Positions 1-9,338 of a stretch of 64,000 bases of DNA are shown in pieces. Under the pieces are notes generated by a model. That model worked only from the letters and a program-made list of their open reading frames with translations, ran no database searches and was not told the origin of the DNA. The first letter of the stretch is position 1, and the number at the start of each line of letters is the position of its first letter. The position numbers and the translations under genes were made by a program. The stretch comes from CAVTJL01 sp963752325 (lineage in GTDB: Bacteria; Pseudomonadota; Alphaproteobacteria; Geminicoccales; Geminicoccaceae), in contig CAVVXU010000005.1 of assembly GCA_963752325.1 (NCBI GenBank), positions 1 to 64,000 of the forward strand. Reading direction: 5' to 3'.

Positions 1-375
1 TCGCCGCTCAACATCATCGAGGACAAGGTGGCTGCATCGAGCTTGCGGTGGAGCAACCCGCCGCAGTCGGGCGGACGTGTCAACATCCTGAACCAGATGA
101 CCGAGACCCATCGGGTCAGGGACCTCGCCAAGATGGTGGCCGCGCTCACCGGTGCGGCCGTCGACTATGTCGACAATCCCCGGAACGAGGCGGACGAAAA
201 CGACCTCTTCGTCGAGAACCGCCGCCTTCTCAATCTCGGCCTCAAGCCATCACCCTCTCCGAAGGCCTCCTCGGGGGTCACCGAGATGGCCCAGAAATAC
301 GCGCATCGCTGCGACCGGACGAAGATCCCCTGCAGAAGCCTGTGGCATCAGACATCATCTACTCCCTCTCCATAA
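1..375 (+). CDS. UDP-sulfoquinovose synthase-like epimerase, C-terminal part (5' end outside window)
   Basis: This is the C-terminal end of an NAD-dependent epimerase/dehydratase; its start lies before the window. The segment NILNQMTETHRVRDLAKMV, followed by DYVDNPRNEADEN and ENRRLLNLGLKP, closely matches the end of SQD1/SqdB proteins. These make UDP-sulfoquinovose from UDP-glucose and sulfite, the donor for sulfolipid or sulfoquinovose-containing glycans. The frame changes near bases 33 and 72 (CIELAVEQP is read in another frame) and again after about 250, where ITLSEGLLG continues the family pattern. I read these as base-call indels. The stop at 373-375 is followed 38 bases later by another epimerase on the same strand. 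Assignment to SqdB rather than a related epimerase rests on the C-terminal motif only, because the catalytic N-terminus is not visible. Confidence 0.65.
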   Translation, partial: SPLNIIEDKVAASSLRWSNPPQSGGRVNILNQMTETHRVRDLAKMVAALTGAAVDYVDNPRNEADENDLFVENRRLLNLGLKPSPSPKASSGVTEMAQKYAHRCDRTKIPCRSLWHQTSSTPSP

Positions 376-412
376 GACTCCCGCCCCCAGCAGACCTGGA
401 TGCTCCAGAAAT

Positions 413-1385
413 ATGAATTGTGAACTCCTCTTGTCACCGGCGGATGCGGCTTCATTGGAAGCAATCTCGTCAAGGCACTGCGATCGGCTCATCACAACCC
501 GGAAGTCGTCATCCGAGTAAATCGATGACGAAAGCCTTGGGAATCGCCGTGACCTAGAGGGAATGAACGTCGAGCTTATCCGTCGGCGACATCCGAGAGG
601 CGCGGCACGCTAGGCGCCAAGCTATGGAGGGCGCTGACGCGAGTCGTCCACCTCGCAGCTGATACACGGGTGATGGGACTCAATTGCCGACCCTTCAAAA
701 AACTTCGACGTCAATGTCGCGGGGTCCTTTTGGATTACTCTGATGCTCGCCCGCGGAACTAGCGGCGTCAAGCTGCGTCGTCGCCGCCTCTACCGGCGGC
801 GCGATTATGGGAGATACCGCAGCCCCCATCCCATGAAGACAAGGTGCCACGGCCTATCTCCCCCTATGGAGCCTCCAAGCTGGCGATGGAGGGTTACCAT
901 GTCCGCATTCGGGGGTGCCTATGGCATGACCTGCATCGGGGCTTTACAATTCAGCAACGTATACGGTCCGCGCTCTTATCGGAAAGCGAGTGTAATCGCG
1001 AAGTTCCTGAAACAAATACTAGACGGTGAGGAGCTTGTTGTCTACGGGAATGGCAGTCAGCGACGCGATTTCGCTTATGTCGGTGACATTGTGATCGGCC
1101 ATTATCGCTACACTTCATCGTCCTATTTCATCCTCTGTATACCAGCTCGGCGCCGGGGTATCGACAGACCTCATATCACTTCTCAATGAGATTCGCAGCG
1201 TCATCGGTGACACCTATCCCGTCCACGTGCGTTATGAGGACTTCAGGCAAGGCGAGGTGCGCGACACCACCTGCTCAATTAGTAAAGCACAACAGGAGCT
1301 TGGCTTTCAGCCGCAAGTCCCGCTCAAGACCGGACTTGCCCACACGTGGAATTGGTTCAGGGAGCACTACTCATCGGCGCTCTAG
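413..1385 (+). CDS. NAD-dependent epimerase/dehydratase (UDP-glucose 4-epimerase-like), frameshifted
   Basis: An extended-SDR nucleotide-sugar epimerase can be followed through at least five frame changes. Near the start is the NAD-binding loop LVTGGCGFIGSNLVKAL (around 430-480). About 640-740 reads as VVHLAADTRVMDS and NFDVNV. PYGASKLAMEGY near 860-900 contains the YxxxK catalytic pair. QFSNVYGPRSYRKASVIAKF (about 950-1010) and YGNGSQRRDFAYVGD (about 1043-1087) are the substrate-binding stretches typical of the family. The C-terminus ends in TGLAHTWNWFREHY before TAG at 1383-1385. It sits between a sulfoquinovose-synthase-like gene and a glycosyltransferase, so it probably supplies a nucleotide sugar for the polysaccharide made here. 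The exact sugar cannot be told. It could be a true pseudogene, but conservation on both sides of each break favours sequencing error. Confidence 0.7.
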
Positions 1386-1401
1386 CCCGGTTCCATCGAC
1401 G

Positions 1402-2559
1402 GTGGCGTCTCGTCCAACGATCCTAATCGTTACTCCCGTGGTCGAGCCAGCCCCGGGCGGCGGGGCGCTTTATACAGACATCTTGGCTCGCGGACTTCTT
1501 CGTAACAATGTAGCCGCGCGCGTTGTCGTGCTCAGTGAGCGCTACCCGGGCATGGCAGAGACGGAAACTTCCGCAGCTGGACGCCTTATCATCCGGCGTA
1601 TTTATCCCTTCCGCGCCGGACGCAGCCGCAAAGATCTCCTTAGCTACGGCCTCTATCTTTGGCAAAACCTCGCCTTCCTCGGGCTGTTGTGGTGGATCCA
1701 CCGCTTGCGCGCTGATGTCGTGCTCATCCACTCTAGCTTTCACAACAAGCCGTCGACTATGGGGGCCGTGCTCCGGATCGCACGTCGCCTCTTCGGCGAG
1801 AGAACTCAATTCATTGCCGATGTCCGCGACCCCATGCTCCCACTTAGGCGCTTCAGCGAACTTCATCCCTATGACGCGATCATATGCTGCAGCAAGAGTG
1901 TCCTCTGCCACCTCGAACAGGGGGGCTCACCCGGACCAAAGCTGATGCACATTCCTATCCCGCACGAACCTCTGAGCATAACCATGGAAGACGCTGAGGA
2001 GGCAATTCGCCGATACGGACTTGTCGGCCGGCGGTTCATCTTCAGTCCCAACGGGCTTCGTCTAGATAAGGGCATAGAGCCAATTATCGAGGCAACACGA
2101 ATGCTGAATGAGCAGGGCCTCGACGTCCTACTGGTCATCGCAGGGCGTGAACGGGATCACTCAGTCGCGATCGACACGGCCCGCCAGGCGGGCTTCCTTC
2201 ATTTCCTCGGCCCAATACATCCTGACGACGTTCACAGGCTCAACATGAGCGCCTGGGCTGTCGTCAATGTCTCCCCGATCGAGGGCATGCCTCGCAGCGC
2301 CCTCGAAGCACTAGATCTCGGCGCCCATATCCTTCTTCCACCAAACGTCCCCGAGTTCGAGCTTTACTGTCCCGCCAGCGTCTGTAGGGAGTTGGACCCC
2401 ATCGGTCTCGCCGACCAACTCCGGCGCATCGCTGTCGCGCAACCTGCTTCCTACCCAATTCATCAACACTATCCCGACAAGGTCATGATGCAATATAGAG
2501 AGCTCGTCGATCGCCTCCTTGCTATTCAAGATTTGACCGAGAAGGCATGTTTCATGTGA
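1402..2559 (+). CDS. Glycosyltransferase, GT4 family
   Basis: An intact 385-aa GT-B fold glycosyltransferase. I start it at GTG 1402, just after the preceding stop, because homology begins at PTILIVTPVVEPAPGGGA; the open frame upstream is overlap with the epimerase. The N-terminal domain has the glycine-rich loop PAPGGGALYTDILARGL. The C-terminal domain (about residues 200-370) has LLVIAGRERD, FLGPIHPDDVHRL and SPIEGMPRSALEALDLGA, the last being the E-x7-E-like sugar-nucleotide motif of Glycos_transf_1. It presumably adds one sugar of the repeat unit on the cytoplasmic face of the inner membrane. It is followed by a sulfotransferase, which suggests the sugar chain is also sulfated. Donor and acceptor are unknown. 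Confidence 0.8.
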   Translation: MASRPTILIVTPVVEPAPGGGALYTDILARGLLRNNVAARVVVLSERYPGMAETETSAAGRLIIRRIYPFRAGRSRKDLLSYGLYLWQNLAFLGLLWWIHRLRADVVLIHSSFHNKPSTMGAVLRIARRLFGERTQFIADVRDPMLPLRRFSELHPYDAIICCSKSVLCHLEQGGSPGPKLMHIPIPHEPLSITMEDAEEAIRRYGLVGRRFIFSPNGLRLDKGIEPIIEATRMLNEQGLDVLLVIAGRERDHSVAIDTARQAGFLHFLGPIHPDDVHRLNMSAWAVVNVSPIEGMPRSALEALDLGAHILLPPNVPEFELYCPASVCRELDPIGLADQLRRIAVAQPASYPIHQHYPDKVMMQYRELVDRLLAIQDLTEKACFM

Positions 2560-2656
2560 CAGTGTCGCAAACGATCGGCGGAAGCTGTGCTGACAACCGC
2601 AAGGGGCACATGACCTTGTTCCCGGCTCGCCGCCGCATTTGTCGCCAAAGGTGACC

Positions 2657-3496
2657 ATGGACCGCCTCCCAAACGTTGTAGGCATTGGTGCTCCCCGCTG
2701 CGGCACCACTTGGCTCCACAACCTCCTGTCCAGCCATCCGAAAATCGCGATGCCGCAAGGGAGGAAGGAACTTAGCTTCTTCACATTGTACTATGACCGC
2801 GGCTCGAATTGGTATAGTAAGTTCTTCCCGTCCTCCAAATCCGTCGACGCCGAAGTGATCTGCGAGATCTCTCCCTCATATATGTATTCTTGGGTGGCGG
2901 CCGCGCAAATCGCCGCTACATTACCAAATCTGCAAACCCTCCTTCTCGTCCTTCGCCAACCCGCTCAGCAATACCGCTCCTATTACAACTGGCTGGCGCG
3001 CTACCATGACCTTTCATCCGATCAATTGCTTGCGCGATGTCAAAATGAGGTCGTCCACTACTCCTTCTACTTTCGCCACATTCGGCTTTATCTAGAGTAT
3101 TTCCCTAGGGACGCGTTTCATGTGGTCCTCTTCGATGACATTCTCAGCGATCCCAGATCTGTGATGGAAGCGTCTGCGCGACGCCTGAGGCTTGACCCCC
3201 GTGGCTTTAGCCCGGCGGCCGTTGTCTCCTCAGCCAACGAAGGCGGCCGTCCCAGAAATGCCGCAGTATTTCGCGCTCTGAGTAGGGCTCAGCGGGAACT
3301 CCGCCGGCTCGACCAAGATTGGCTTGTCAATCTCGCAATTCATGCTGGCGCCAAGCGCTATCTGTTGACCAACGAAAAGATAAATTCGCCGGAACTTGAC
3401 GCAGTCCTGGCGGCCGCCGCTCCGGCGCTCAATGAGGACATCGAGAGCCTAGGTGCTTGGCTTGGGCGCGATCTTTCTTCATGGATACTTCGATAA
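2657..3496 (+). CDS. PAPS-dependent sulfotransferase
   Basis: An intact 279-aa protein of the sulfotransferase family (Sulfotransfer_1/3). GIGAPRCGTTWLHNLLSSHP near the N-terminus is the 5'-phosphosulfate-binding P-loop. LLLVLRQPAQQYRSYYNWL near residues 98-116 fits the 3'-phosphate-binding strand and helix (R, then S about eight residues later). ATG 2657 is preferred over the TTG at 2639 because AAAGGTGACC precedes it and homology begins with PNVVGIGAPR. Such enzymes transfer sulfate from PAPS to a hydroxyl or amine of a carbohydrate or lipid. Its place between a glycosyltransferase and the flippase/polymerase genes suggests sulfation of the exported polysaccharide. No PAPS-synthesis genes are in the window, and the acceptor is unknown. 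Confidence 0.82.
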   Translation: MDRLPNVVGIGAPRCGTTWLHNLLSSHPKIAMPQGRKELSFFTLYYDRGSNWYSKFFPSSKSVDAEVICEISPSYMYSWVAAAQIAATLPNLQTLLLVLRQPAQQYRSYYNWLARYHDLSSDQLLARCQNEVVHYSFYFRHIRLYLEYFPRDAFHVVLFDDILSDPRSVMEASARRLRLDPRGFSPAAVVSSANEGGRPRNAAVFRALSRAQRELRRLDQDWLVNLAIHAGAKRYLLTNEKINSPELDAVLAAAAPALNEDIESLGAWLGRDLSSWILR

Positions 3497-3778
3497 GGCT
3501 ACCCAACCTTCCGCCGAATCCCTCTCGTTGCTCTCGAACATTCGCCACCTGGGTGTGTGTATACCACCCCGCCGGGCGGGCTCAAATCTCTCGACCTACT
3601 TGCCCACCATGCGGCCGATGCTCGATGGACACCTCTACGCGACGGGCGGCGTGCCCCGGCGGCAGCCTTCAGTGCCGCGAGAATGTCTCGCCCTGGCGCT
3701 CTCTCCTAAGGACGCCGCCGCCCCCCGGAGATCACGGTACGGATCCCACCGCACGAACGAAATAGGCGCATGCTGGAT

Positions 3779-4438
3779 CTAGGGCCCTAAGCGGTCGGGC
3801 CGGCACTCCGCCGTAGAAGTTCGATGCGTCTCCTCCCAGGTGCGGTTCACAACCGCCCCAGCGGCGACTACGGAATAATCGGGTACTCGGACGCCCTTCA
3901 AAATCACGCATCGCGTACCGATAAGGCAATACTTCCCAACGGTGACACCACCGGTCCTTTGTACACGCCCGGCGTCGAGATCAATGCCGTGGGTAAGAAT
4001 TTGCGTCATGTTGCCGGCGACAATCGTAAACGCTCCGATATGGACAGCGTCGGAGCAGTCGAACATATGGAATCGCGTCACTGAGGCGTGCTCATCTAAA
4101 GAAAGCGAGGGAACTCTATCCGGCGAATGCAGGAATTTCACTCCTCCTCTCATACTTCGGACGCCGGAGATCCAGTTGAACGCTCCAATTGACGCGTGAG
4201 GTCCGAGCCTAAGCTCGGACAGACCTCTAATCACATTGAAGTGGCCAATTCGCGCCCCCGCCATCGCCACGGCTAGGTCGCAGTCGATCAGCGATATGCC
4301 TATCCTCGCTAAGTCGGCAATCTTGAACCCCACGAGGTGCCGAAGCACGACGACGCGGACCGTCCATGGCAGCGTCAATGCCAGCGCCTGCACGGACAGC
4401 TGCATAAGGCGCTTCCAGCGTCCTCTCCCAGACGTCAT
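3779..4438 (-). CDS. Left-handed beta-helix (hexapeptide-repeat) acyltransferase, WcaF-like
   Basis: A 219-aa protein; I use the ATG at 4438, 12 bases after the flippase stop, rather than the longer frame. From about residue 60 it shows imperfect hexapeptide repeats (IGHFNVI, LGPHASIGAFNWI, VHIGAFTIVAGN). It ends with GGVTVGKYCLIGTRCVILKGVRVPDYSVVAAGAVV (residues given in two overlapping motifs: GGVTVGKYCLIGTRC and VPDYSVVAAGAVV), the typical C-terminal coils of O-acetyltransferases. ILTHGID carries the likely catalytic histidine. Such enzymes decorate polysaccharides with acetyl groups using acetyl-CoA. It is on the opposite strand to the sulfotransferase and convergent with it across 280 bases in which I see nothing. 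Substrate unknown. Confidence 0.72.
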   Translation of the reverse strand: MTSGRGRWKRLMQLSVQALALTLPWTVRVVVLRHLVGFKIADLARIGISLIDCDLAVAMAGARIGHFNVIRGLSELRLGPHASIGAFNWISGVRSMRGGVKFLHSPDRVPSLSLDEHASVTRFHMFDCSDAVHIGAFTIVAGNMTQILTHGIDLDAGRVQRTGGVTVGKYCLIGTRCVILKGVRVPDYSVVAAGAVVNRTWEETHRTSTAECRPDRLGP

Positions 4439-4449
4439 CACACCAGACC

Positions 4450-5825
4450 CTATCTGACGAGGCCAAATGGCCAAAAGCCTAGCCCCCGACGCACCATTAC
4501 CGCCATAATTACGCCCTGGACCGCGTATTGGATCGAGCAAACTACGGCGGTGCCTAGCAGTCCCCATCGCGGAAAGACAACAACGATAACCACCGTCATC
4601 AGGGCCACTGTTCCCGCCGTGACGTACAGCGTTGGCCTCTCGTGACCCGTCATCGGCAAGAGAACATTAGCTGGGCCTAGCAACACTTGGACCAGACGTC
4701 CGACCGTAAGCGCTACCACTATTGATGCGCCCGCCGCATACTTTGCACCGAATATCTGCGCCACAATTCCCTCCCCCATGCCGAGTACAGGAGGAGGGCA
4801 ACGGCAAGCGGAGCGGCACCGAACCAAGCGAATCCTCTAACGAGCCGCCTCAACCGCACGGTGTCGCCTCGCGAGTGCAGGTCAACCATCATCGGCGCGC
4901 CCGCGATCACTGCGACCATGAAGAGCAGGTTCATTGTTTGATCAGCTGAAGCCCCACGCCGTACACAGCCACATCCTTGGCAGTGCCGATCTGCGCCAGC
5001 AGCCACAAAGGCGCCTGATCCCCCAATTGCCCAATGACAGCCGCGGCCATCATCGGGATCCCTTGGTAGATTAGATCCCCGTAGCCTGTATTTGACGACA
5101 CCCCGCCGTCAGATGCCTCCCTGAGAAAGAGAATACAGTATCCGAGGGATGCACTTAGGATGGCCGCCGCAGCAAAGCCGCCGACGATCATCAGGAGCGA
5201 GGCCTTCCACTGGTAAAACCACAATGCCGCTACATAGGCTAGGAAGGCTGCGCTTGAGACGGCGCCGTCGAAGGCGCCCGCTAAGCCCAACTCGTGCCGC
5301 CCTCGCAGGGCGCCCACAACGCTAGTCGCACACAGATCGCAGCCGCCCAAACCGCGAACCCAATCTGCACACCGTATGGAATCTCCCCGTTCCCAAGAGC
5401 GCGCCGAGCGGCTCACCGCCAAAGCCACCTACGAACACGATGACTAGCAAACCGATCGGGAGCGATAGCCGGAGCACTACGTTCGCTCCGCTGGTCCGGG
5501 CAGATCCGCCTGGCCGCGCCCGTTCCGCCGCCACACGCCGCGTCAGCGATCTCAGCAGCCCCAGGTTACCGACGGTCCCGACTATGAGAACTCCCGAGCT
5601 AACCAACAGGAACAGCCCAAACTCGGATGGGGTCATAATTCGCGCCAGGAGCGCGTTAGCGCCGAGCAACGCGACGCCGTTCGCGGCCTTCAGTATCAAG
5701 ACGGCGACGCTCCCCCTCGCGACCCGAAAAGCGAGCGACGAACTCGAGAGCCGCAACCGCCAGCTGCTGCGTGCAACGCCCTTATCCAAACGACGCCCCC
5801 GGCGCTCTCCGCCCATTGCTTCCAC
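4450..5825 (-). CDS. Oligosaccharide flippase (Wzx/MOP family), frameshifted
   Basis: A multi-pass inner-membrane protein read in four consecutive frame segments: about 5825-5400, 5400-4935, 4990-4790 and 4827-4450. The N-terminal part, with FRVARGSVAVLILKAANGVA and ALLARIMTPSEFGLFLLVSS, is the typical start of Polysacc_synt flippases. The middle (YQGIPMMAAAVIGQLGDQAP, DVAVYGVGLQLIKQTMNL) and the end (ARLVQVLLGPANVLLPMTGHE-like, then VPRWGLLGTA-like) fit MOP exporters. It would flip the lipid-linked repeat unit to the periplasm for the polymerase encoded upstream. The start could be either of the first two ATGs (5825 or 5816). The three breaks look like indel errors since hydrophobic helices continue across them. 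Confidence 0.7.
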
Positions 5826-5836
5826 CGCGCATTCGG

Positions 5837-7267
5837 TTAGGGACGTGACTTACCCGCCCCGCCGATCATACCATCCCAACCGTGCACCGGCCCGCGCGCC
5901 TCCGGCATCGATGCGCTTCTGCATCCTCGGAACGCCACCTCGGGAGAACGCCCCTGTGCCAGTTGCGGAGAACGCCGCCGTGCCGGCGCCGCTCCCTCGG
6001 CCTCCAACACTACCGCATCCTCTGGCCTCTCAAGCACCGCGTTGCGGCTCAGCCAAACGCAGTTATCGACGACCATTGACGTAGTGTTCGCCGCCTTGCC
6101 GTCGCCCTTATGCGCAAATCTGATTTTCCCCGTGAGCTGGCTGTTCGCAATCCGTATCTGAGGGCCCCTAAGCCCGCCGATATCAAACTCCAGTAGCGGA
6201 TCTGGGAAATCATACATTGGCAGTTGGCTTGACAAGTCCAGTCCATCAATTGATATCTGCCCAATGCCCCACTCGCTGCGGAAGAACCTAGCGCCGCCCT
6301 TATTATTTATCAACTCCACTCTTACGTATCAAAGTAGCAGGAGCAACACCCAGCGGCGTGGGAGTGGCCCCGTAGATCAAAGATATAGCTCGGAGTTGCG
6401 GACTGACGCCTCTGCCCCAATTAGAACAATCCAGGCCATAGACCTTGATATGGCCTCCCTTATTCGCCAACACCAGCGGCCCGGTACATCCCGTGTACTG
6501 AAAATCATGGAAGACATAATATAACATCTGATCCGTATCATGTGTAGTCAAGAACGCGCCGCTACACCTGGTGCATTTACAAGCGAGAAACCGATGGGTG
6601 TCATTATTATTCTCGGCGCTCGCGTATAGATCCCATACTTTCTCCCAGTTATGCCACTGTACACGAATGCAGGAAACATCGCCGATGGAAAACCCTCGTC
6701 GCCTGTCACTCTTCTATGTAGGTACAGCCTGGATCGAGTGAGATGAAATCGATATCCGTAATCGCTATTGAATAGACCGAGTTATTCACGCACAGTTCCC
6801 CGGGGCGACCCAGGACTGAACACGACTTCCGAAATATAGGGGCCGTCCCCACATATGGCCATCCCCCTGCAAAAGGAACCCCAGTCCGCCATGTCGAAGC
6901 ACCGCGGCCTTTTGACGAGATAAGTGCCCGCCGGAAAGTAGAGAGAAAGGCGGCCCCTGAGTTCAAGATCCGTCTCCTAGGAAGGTCGCAAGCTTGTTTT
7001 TTTCCGCCAGGTTCCGCGCGGCGCGGAAGGCGCGAAGGATCGCATCGCTGTCGTCCTGGACGCCATCTCCAACTGCGCCGAAATCCCGGACCGATACCCT
7101 GTCCCCGTATCCCTCCCCGTCCATCCGCCGCCCCGCGCCACCCGGGAGCCTTGTAGTGAAACCCGCATGATTGACCTCAGTAGCGCCGCAACGGGGCCCT
7201 TCTTCGACGGACCCCGGTCGGAGCGGCTATCCACGTCTGCAACCGACGGGAACTCGTCAGTGGTCAT
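5837..7267 (-). CDS. Pectate-lyase-fold (right-handed beta-helix) protein, frameshifted
   Basis: Read on the minus strand, the segment around 7090-6990 gives VSVRDFGAVGDGVQDDSDAI, the N-terminal signature of Pectate_lyase_3 proteins and phage tail-spike-like beta-helices. FPSVADVDSRSDRG upstream resembles the usual lead-in. Downstream, LYFPAGTYLV is the next family motif. It is followed by Asn/Ser/Gly-rich beta-helix coils (VNNSVYSIAITDIDFIS, ISIDGLDLSSQLPMYDF, IRIANSQLTGKIRFAHKGDG). At least four frame changes separate the pieces (near 7090, 6970, 6810 and 6300). In a polysaccharide island such a protein could be a depolymerase or lyase acting on the local polymer. No catalytic residues can be assigned. 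The 12-base gap to the flippase start suggests one transcript. Confidence 0.6.
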
Positions 7268-7406
7268 CCGACTCCCCTCCGAAATCTCAGAGCGCTGGCA
7301 CTCGGCTTGCCATCCGTTCTATGAGCTACGCCGCTCCCGGCCGGAACCACCGCCAACCTTGTCCAGGGCGAGCGTGGGCCTAGCGGTGACTCCGAACTGT
7401 GGCTCG

Positions 7407-8863
7407 TTATGCGACCGGCTTGATCAATCGGGCCCCGGCGCGAAGATGCGGCGCGTCCCGGCGCAAGTGGTGTTTGCCCCTCCCGTGAGGCGACCACACT
7501 TTACTCATAGCCGCAAGCTTGAGCACGAGCAGCACAACTCCTGCCGTCAGAAGGGGCACGCAAATCACCCAGACACCGTTCCTCGGCATCTCCAATGTCA
7601 GTACGACAGTGAGATAGCTCACCGCCACGGCTGAGTTCGGAACACGAGGCACCGTCTCCACCATCGTCTGGAGGAGGGCCAGGAGAATCCCATCGCGCTG
7701 GCGAAGGCAGCCACACCCACAACACCAAAATAGAAATATCCCTCGCCGTAGAAGCCCAACGTCATCCCGGAAAAAGCAGTGTCGTCGTAGTAAAAGTCCC
7801 GAAGTTGAAGGTGCGCGGGAAGACCCTTATCTGGCATCAGCGCTCTAGGCACAAAAAGTTCTAAGATAGTCGTGGATTATATTCCAGCGTTCTAGTCCGT
7901 GACGCTGCACAAAAGAAAAGACGGCGTAGAACATATCGGAGACTGGGTAAGCCCCCAAAATGACATCCAGTGTATCCATATCCGGGCGGCCGGCCTTGGA
8001 TCCGATATAGTATTGCGCGACTTCTCTAATGCTCCAGCCCACCACCATCACCGCCACGCCAATCGCAGCGGCAAGAAGTACCGGGCCAATCGCGAAGGCC
8101 TTGCGCCTCACCATGAGCATGGCAAGCATGGTACTCAATATCACTTCCAGTGATTTCGAGCGAGCGCCTATAGCAAGAATAGGGACCAGTACCAGGAACG
8201 AAACGGCGCCCACCTTTAGGCACTTCGTCGTGAGCGCCTCCCGTCTCATCAGGAGCCAAGTTATGATGAACATGCCGACGATCTGCGACATGTTTCCCAG
8301 CGCGAACATCCAAGTCTGTCCGGCATAGAAGGTAGTCACGCGCGAGGCCATATGTAGGTATGCGGAGTAGAGGCCGCCGGCGGAGATCACGATTAGCACG
8401 CGGGATATGAACGCCGTGCCCAGCCATAACAGCATTGCGAAGATCCATATTCGCCCAACGTCAACCGCGACAATCTCATTGACGACTGTCGCCTGTGAGA
8501 AGCGCCCAGAGTAGAACAGCACTTTGGCCGTCCAAAACACGACGTTGGTCAGCAGGACCCCACTAAGCAGAATCGCCGCAGACTCCCACCACAAGCGTTC
8601 CGTCAATCCGCACGTGGTACACGAGCCGAGGGACGTGCGCGAACCCGGTCATGCTCTCAATGATGAGGGGAACCGCAACCCCAAAAAAGTGAGCGAGGTT
8701 CCACAGCGAGATTGGCTTGATAACCCCGGGCGCCGCACTCAGGCAAACGCAGCATGCTAATAGGACGATTAGGCTCGCAACGAGCGCCGGCACTAAGCGT
8801 ACTCCTTTCGTCCAGCAACTTCCATCCGAGCCGCCAGCCACCAGCCGTCGCGAGTTTACGCAT
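7407..8863 (-). CDS. Wzy-like polysaccharide repeat-unit polymerase, frameshifted
   Basis: A very hydrophobic protein with about ten predicted membrane helices, read in four segments (8863-8800, 8815-8563, 8606-7845, 7852-7407). The largest intact stretch (8606-7845) alternates helices such as AILLSGVLLTNVVFWTAKVL with a segment ending SIREVAQYYIGSKAGRPDMD. The next segment (FYYDDTAFSGMTLGFYGEGY, YFYFGVVGVAAFASA) matches the periplasmic loop and late helix of EPS polymerases: 'S...FYGE.Y..FG..G' is a recurrent pattern in Wzy/EpsG-type proteins. It would join repeat units in the periplasm. The start is uncertain; I chose the ATG at 8863. Calling it Wzy is inference from topology, this motif and neighbours, since these polymerases share little sequence. 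Confidence 0.55.
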
Positions 8864-9338
8864 GACGACGTCTTCCCGTGACAGCGGGCGCCATTTCCCG
8901 ACCCACCGCGTAGGCCAGGGCGACATCTCCCGCCATCTGCCGAAGTATGTGCGCGGTCTGCTATATCAAGCCGACAGATGCCTTCGGCGCACCTAGATGC
9001 CGCAATGGCTCCGAACCGAGCGTCAACAAACCAGCGCCGGATCAGCCCGCCGGCCCGAACCTCCCTCGACGGTCCCTTTTTCGAGCCACGTATCCGGTAC
9101 CTGTCACTTTCATGTAACATGCCTTTCGGAGACAGGGCCTCCCGATGCTGACAGCGGCAACCTCGTCCCTCCGCTGCGGCTAGTGATCGAAGCTAGTGCG
9201 CTGTGGGCGCTCGCTTAGGTCTTCGCCTCCGGTTAGCAGCGCGCTCTAACACAAATGCTCTCTGCCACCGCGCTCCACGCCAACCCAAGTGCCCTAGCAC
9301 GTCGTCGTGTCTCACGCCACAAACCCTGTTCTGCCTGC
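8864..9338. other. Intergenic region without a supported gene
   Basis: About 475 bases between the polymerase start and the end of the epimerase on the same strand. Open frames here are short and resemble no family I know. The stretch coincides with the change from the less GC-rich first part of the island to the very GC-rich remainder. It may hold the polymerase promoter or be remnant DNA. No clear terminator, repeat or RNA was seen. Confidence 0.5.

Noticed and set aside
1186..1401. Extension of the glycosyltransferase to an ATG at 1186
   Set aside because: This part overlaps the C-terminus of the epimerase and has no glycosyltransferase homology; GTG 1402 fits better.
3497..3778. Overlapping plus-strand ORFs after the sulfotransferase
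   Set aside because: About 100-codon frames without motif or ribosome site in a convergent gap.
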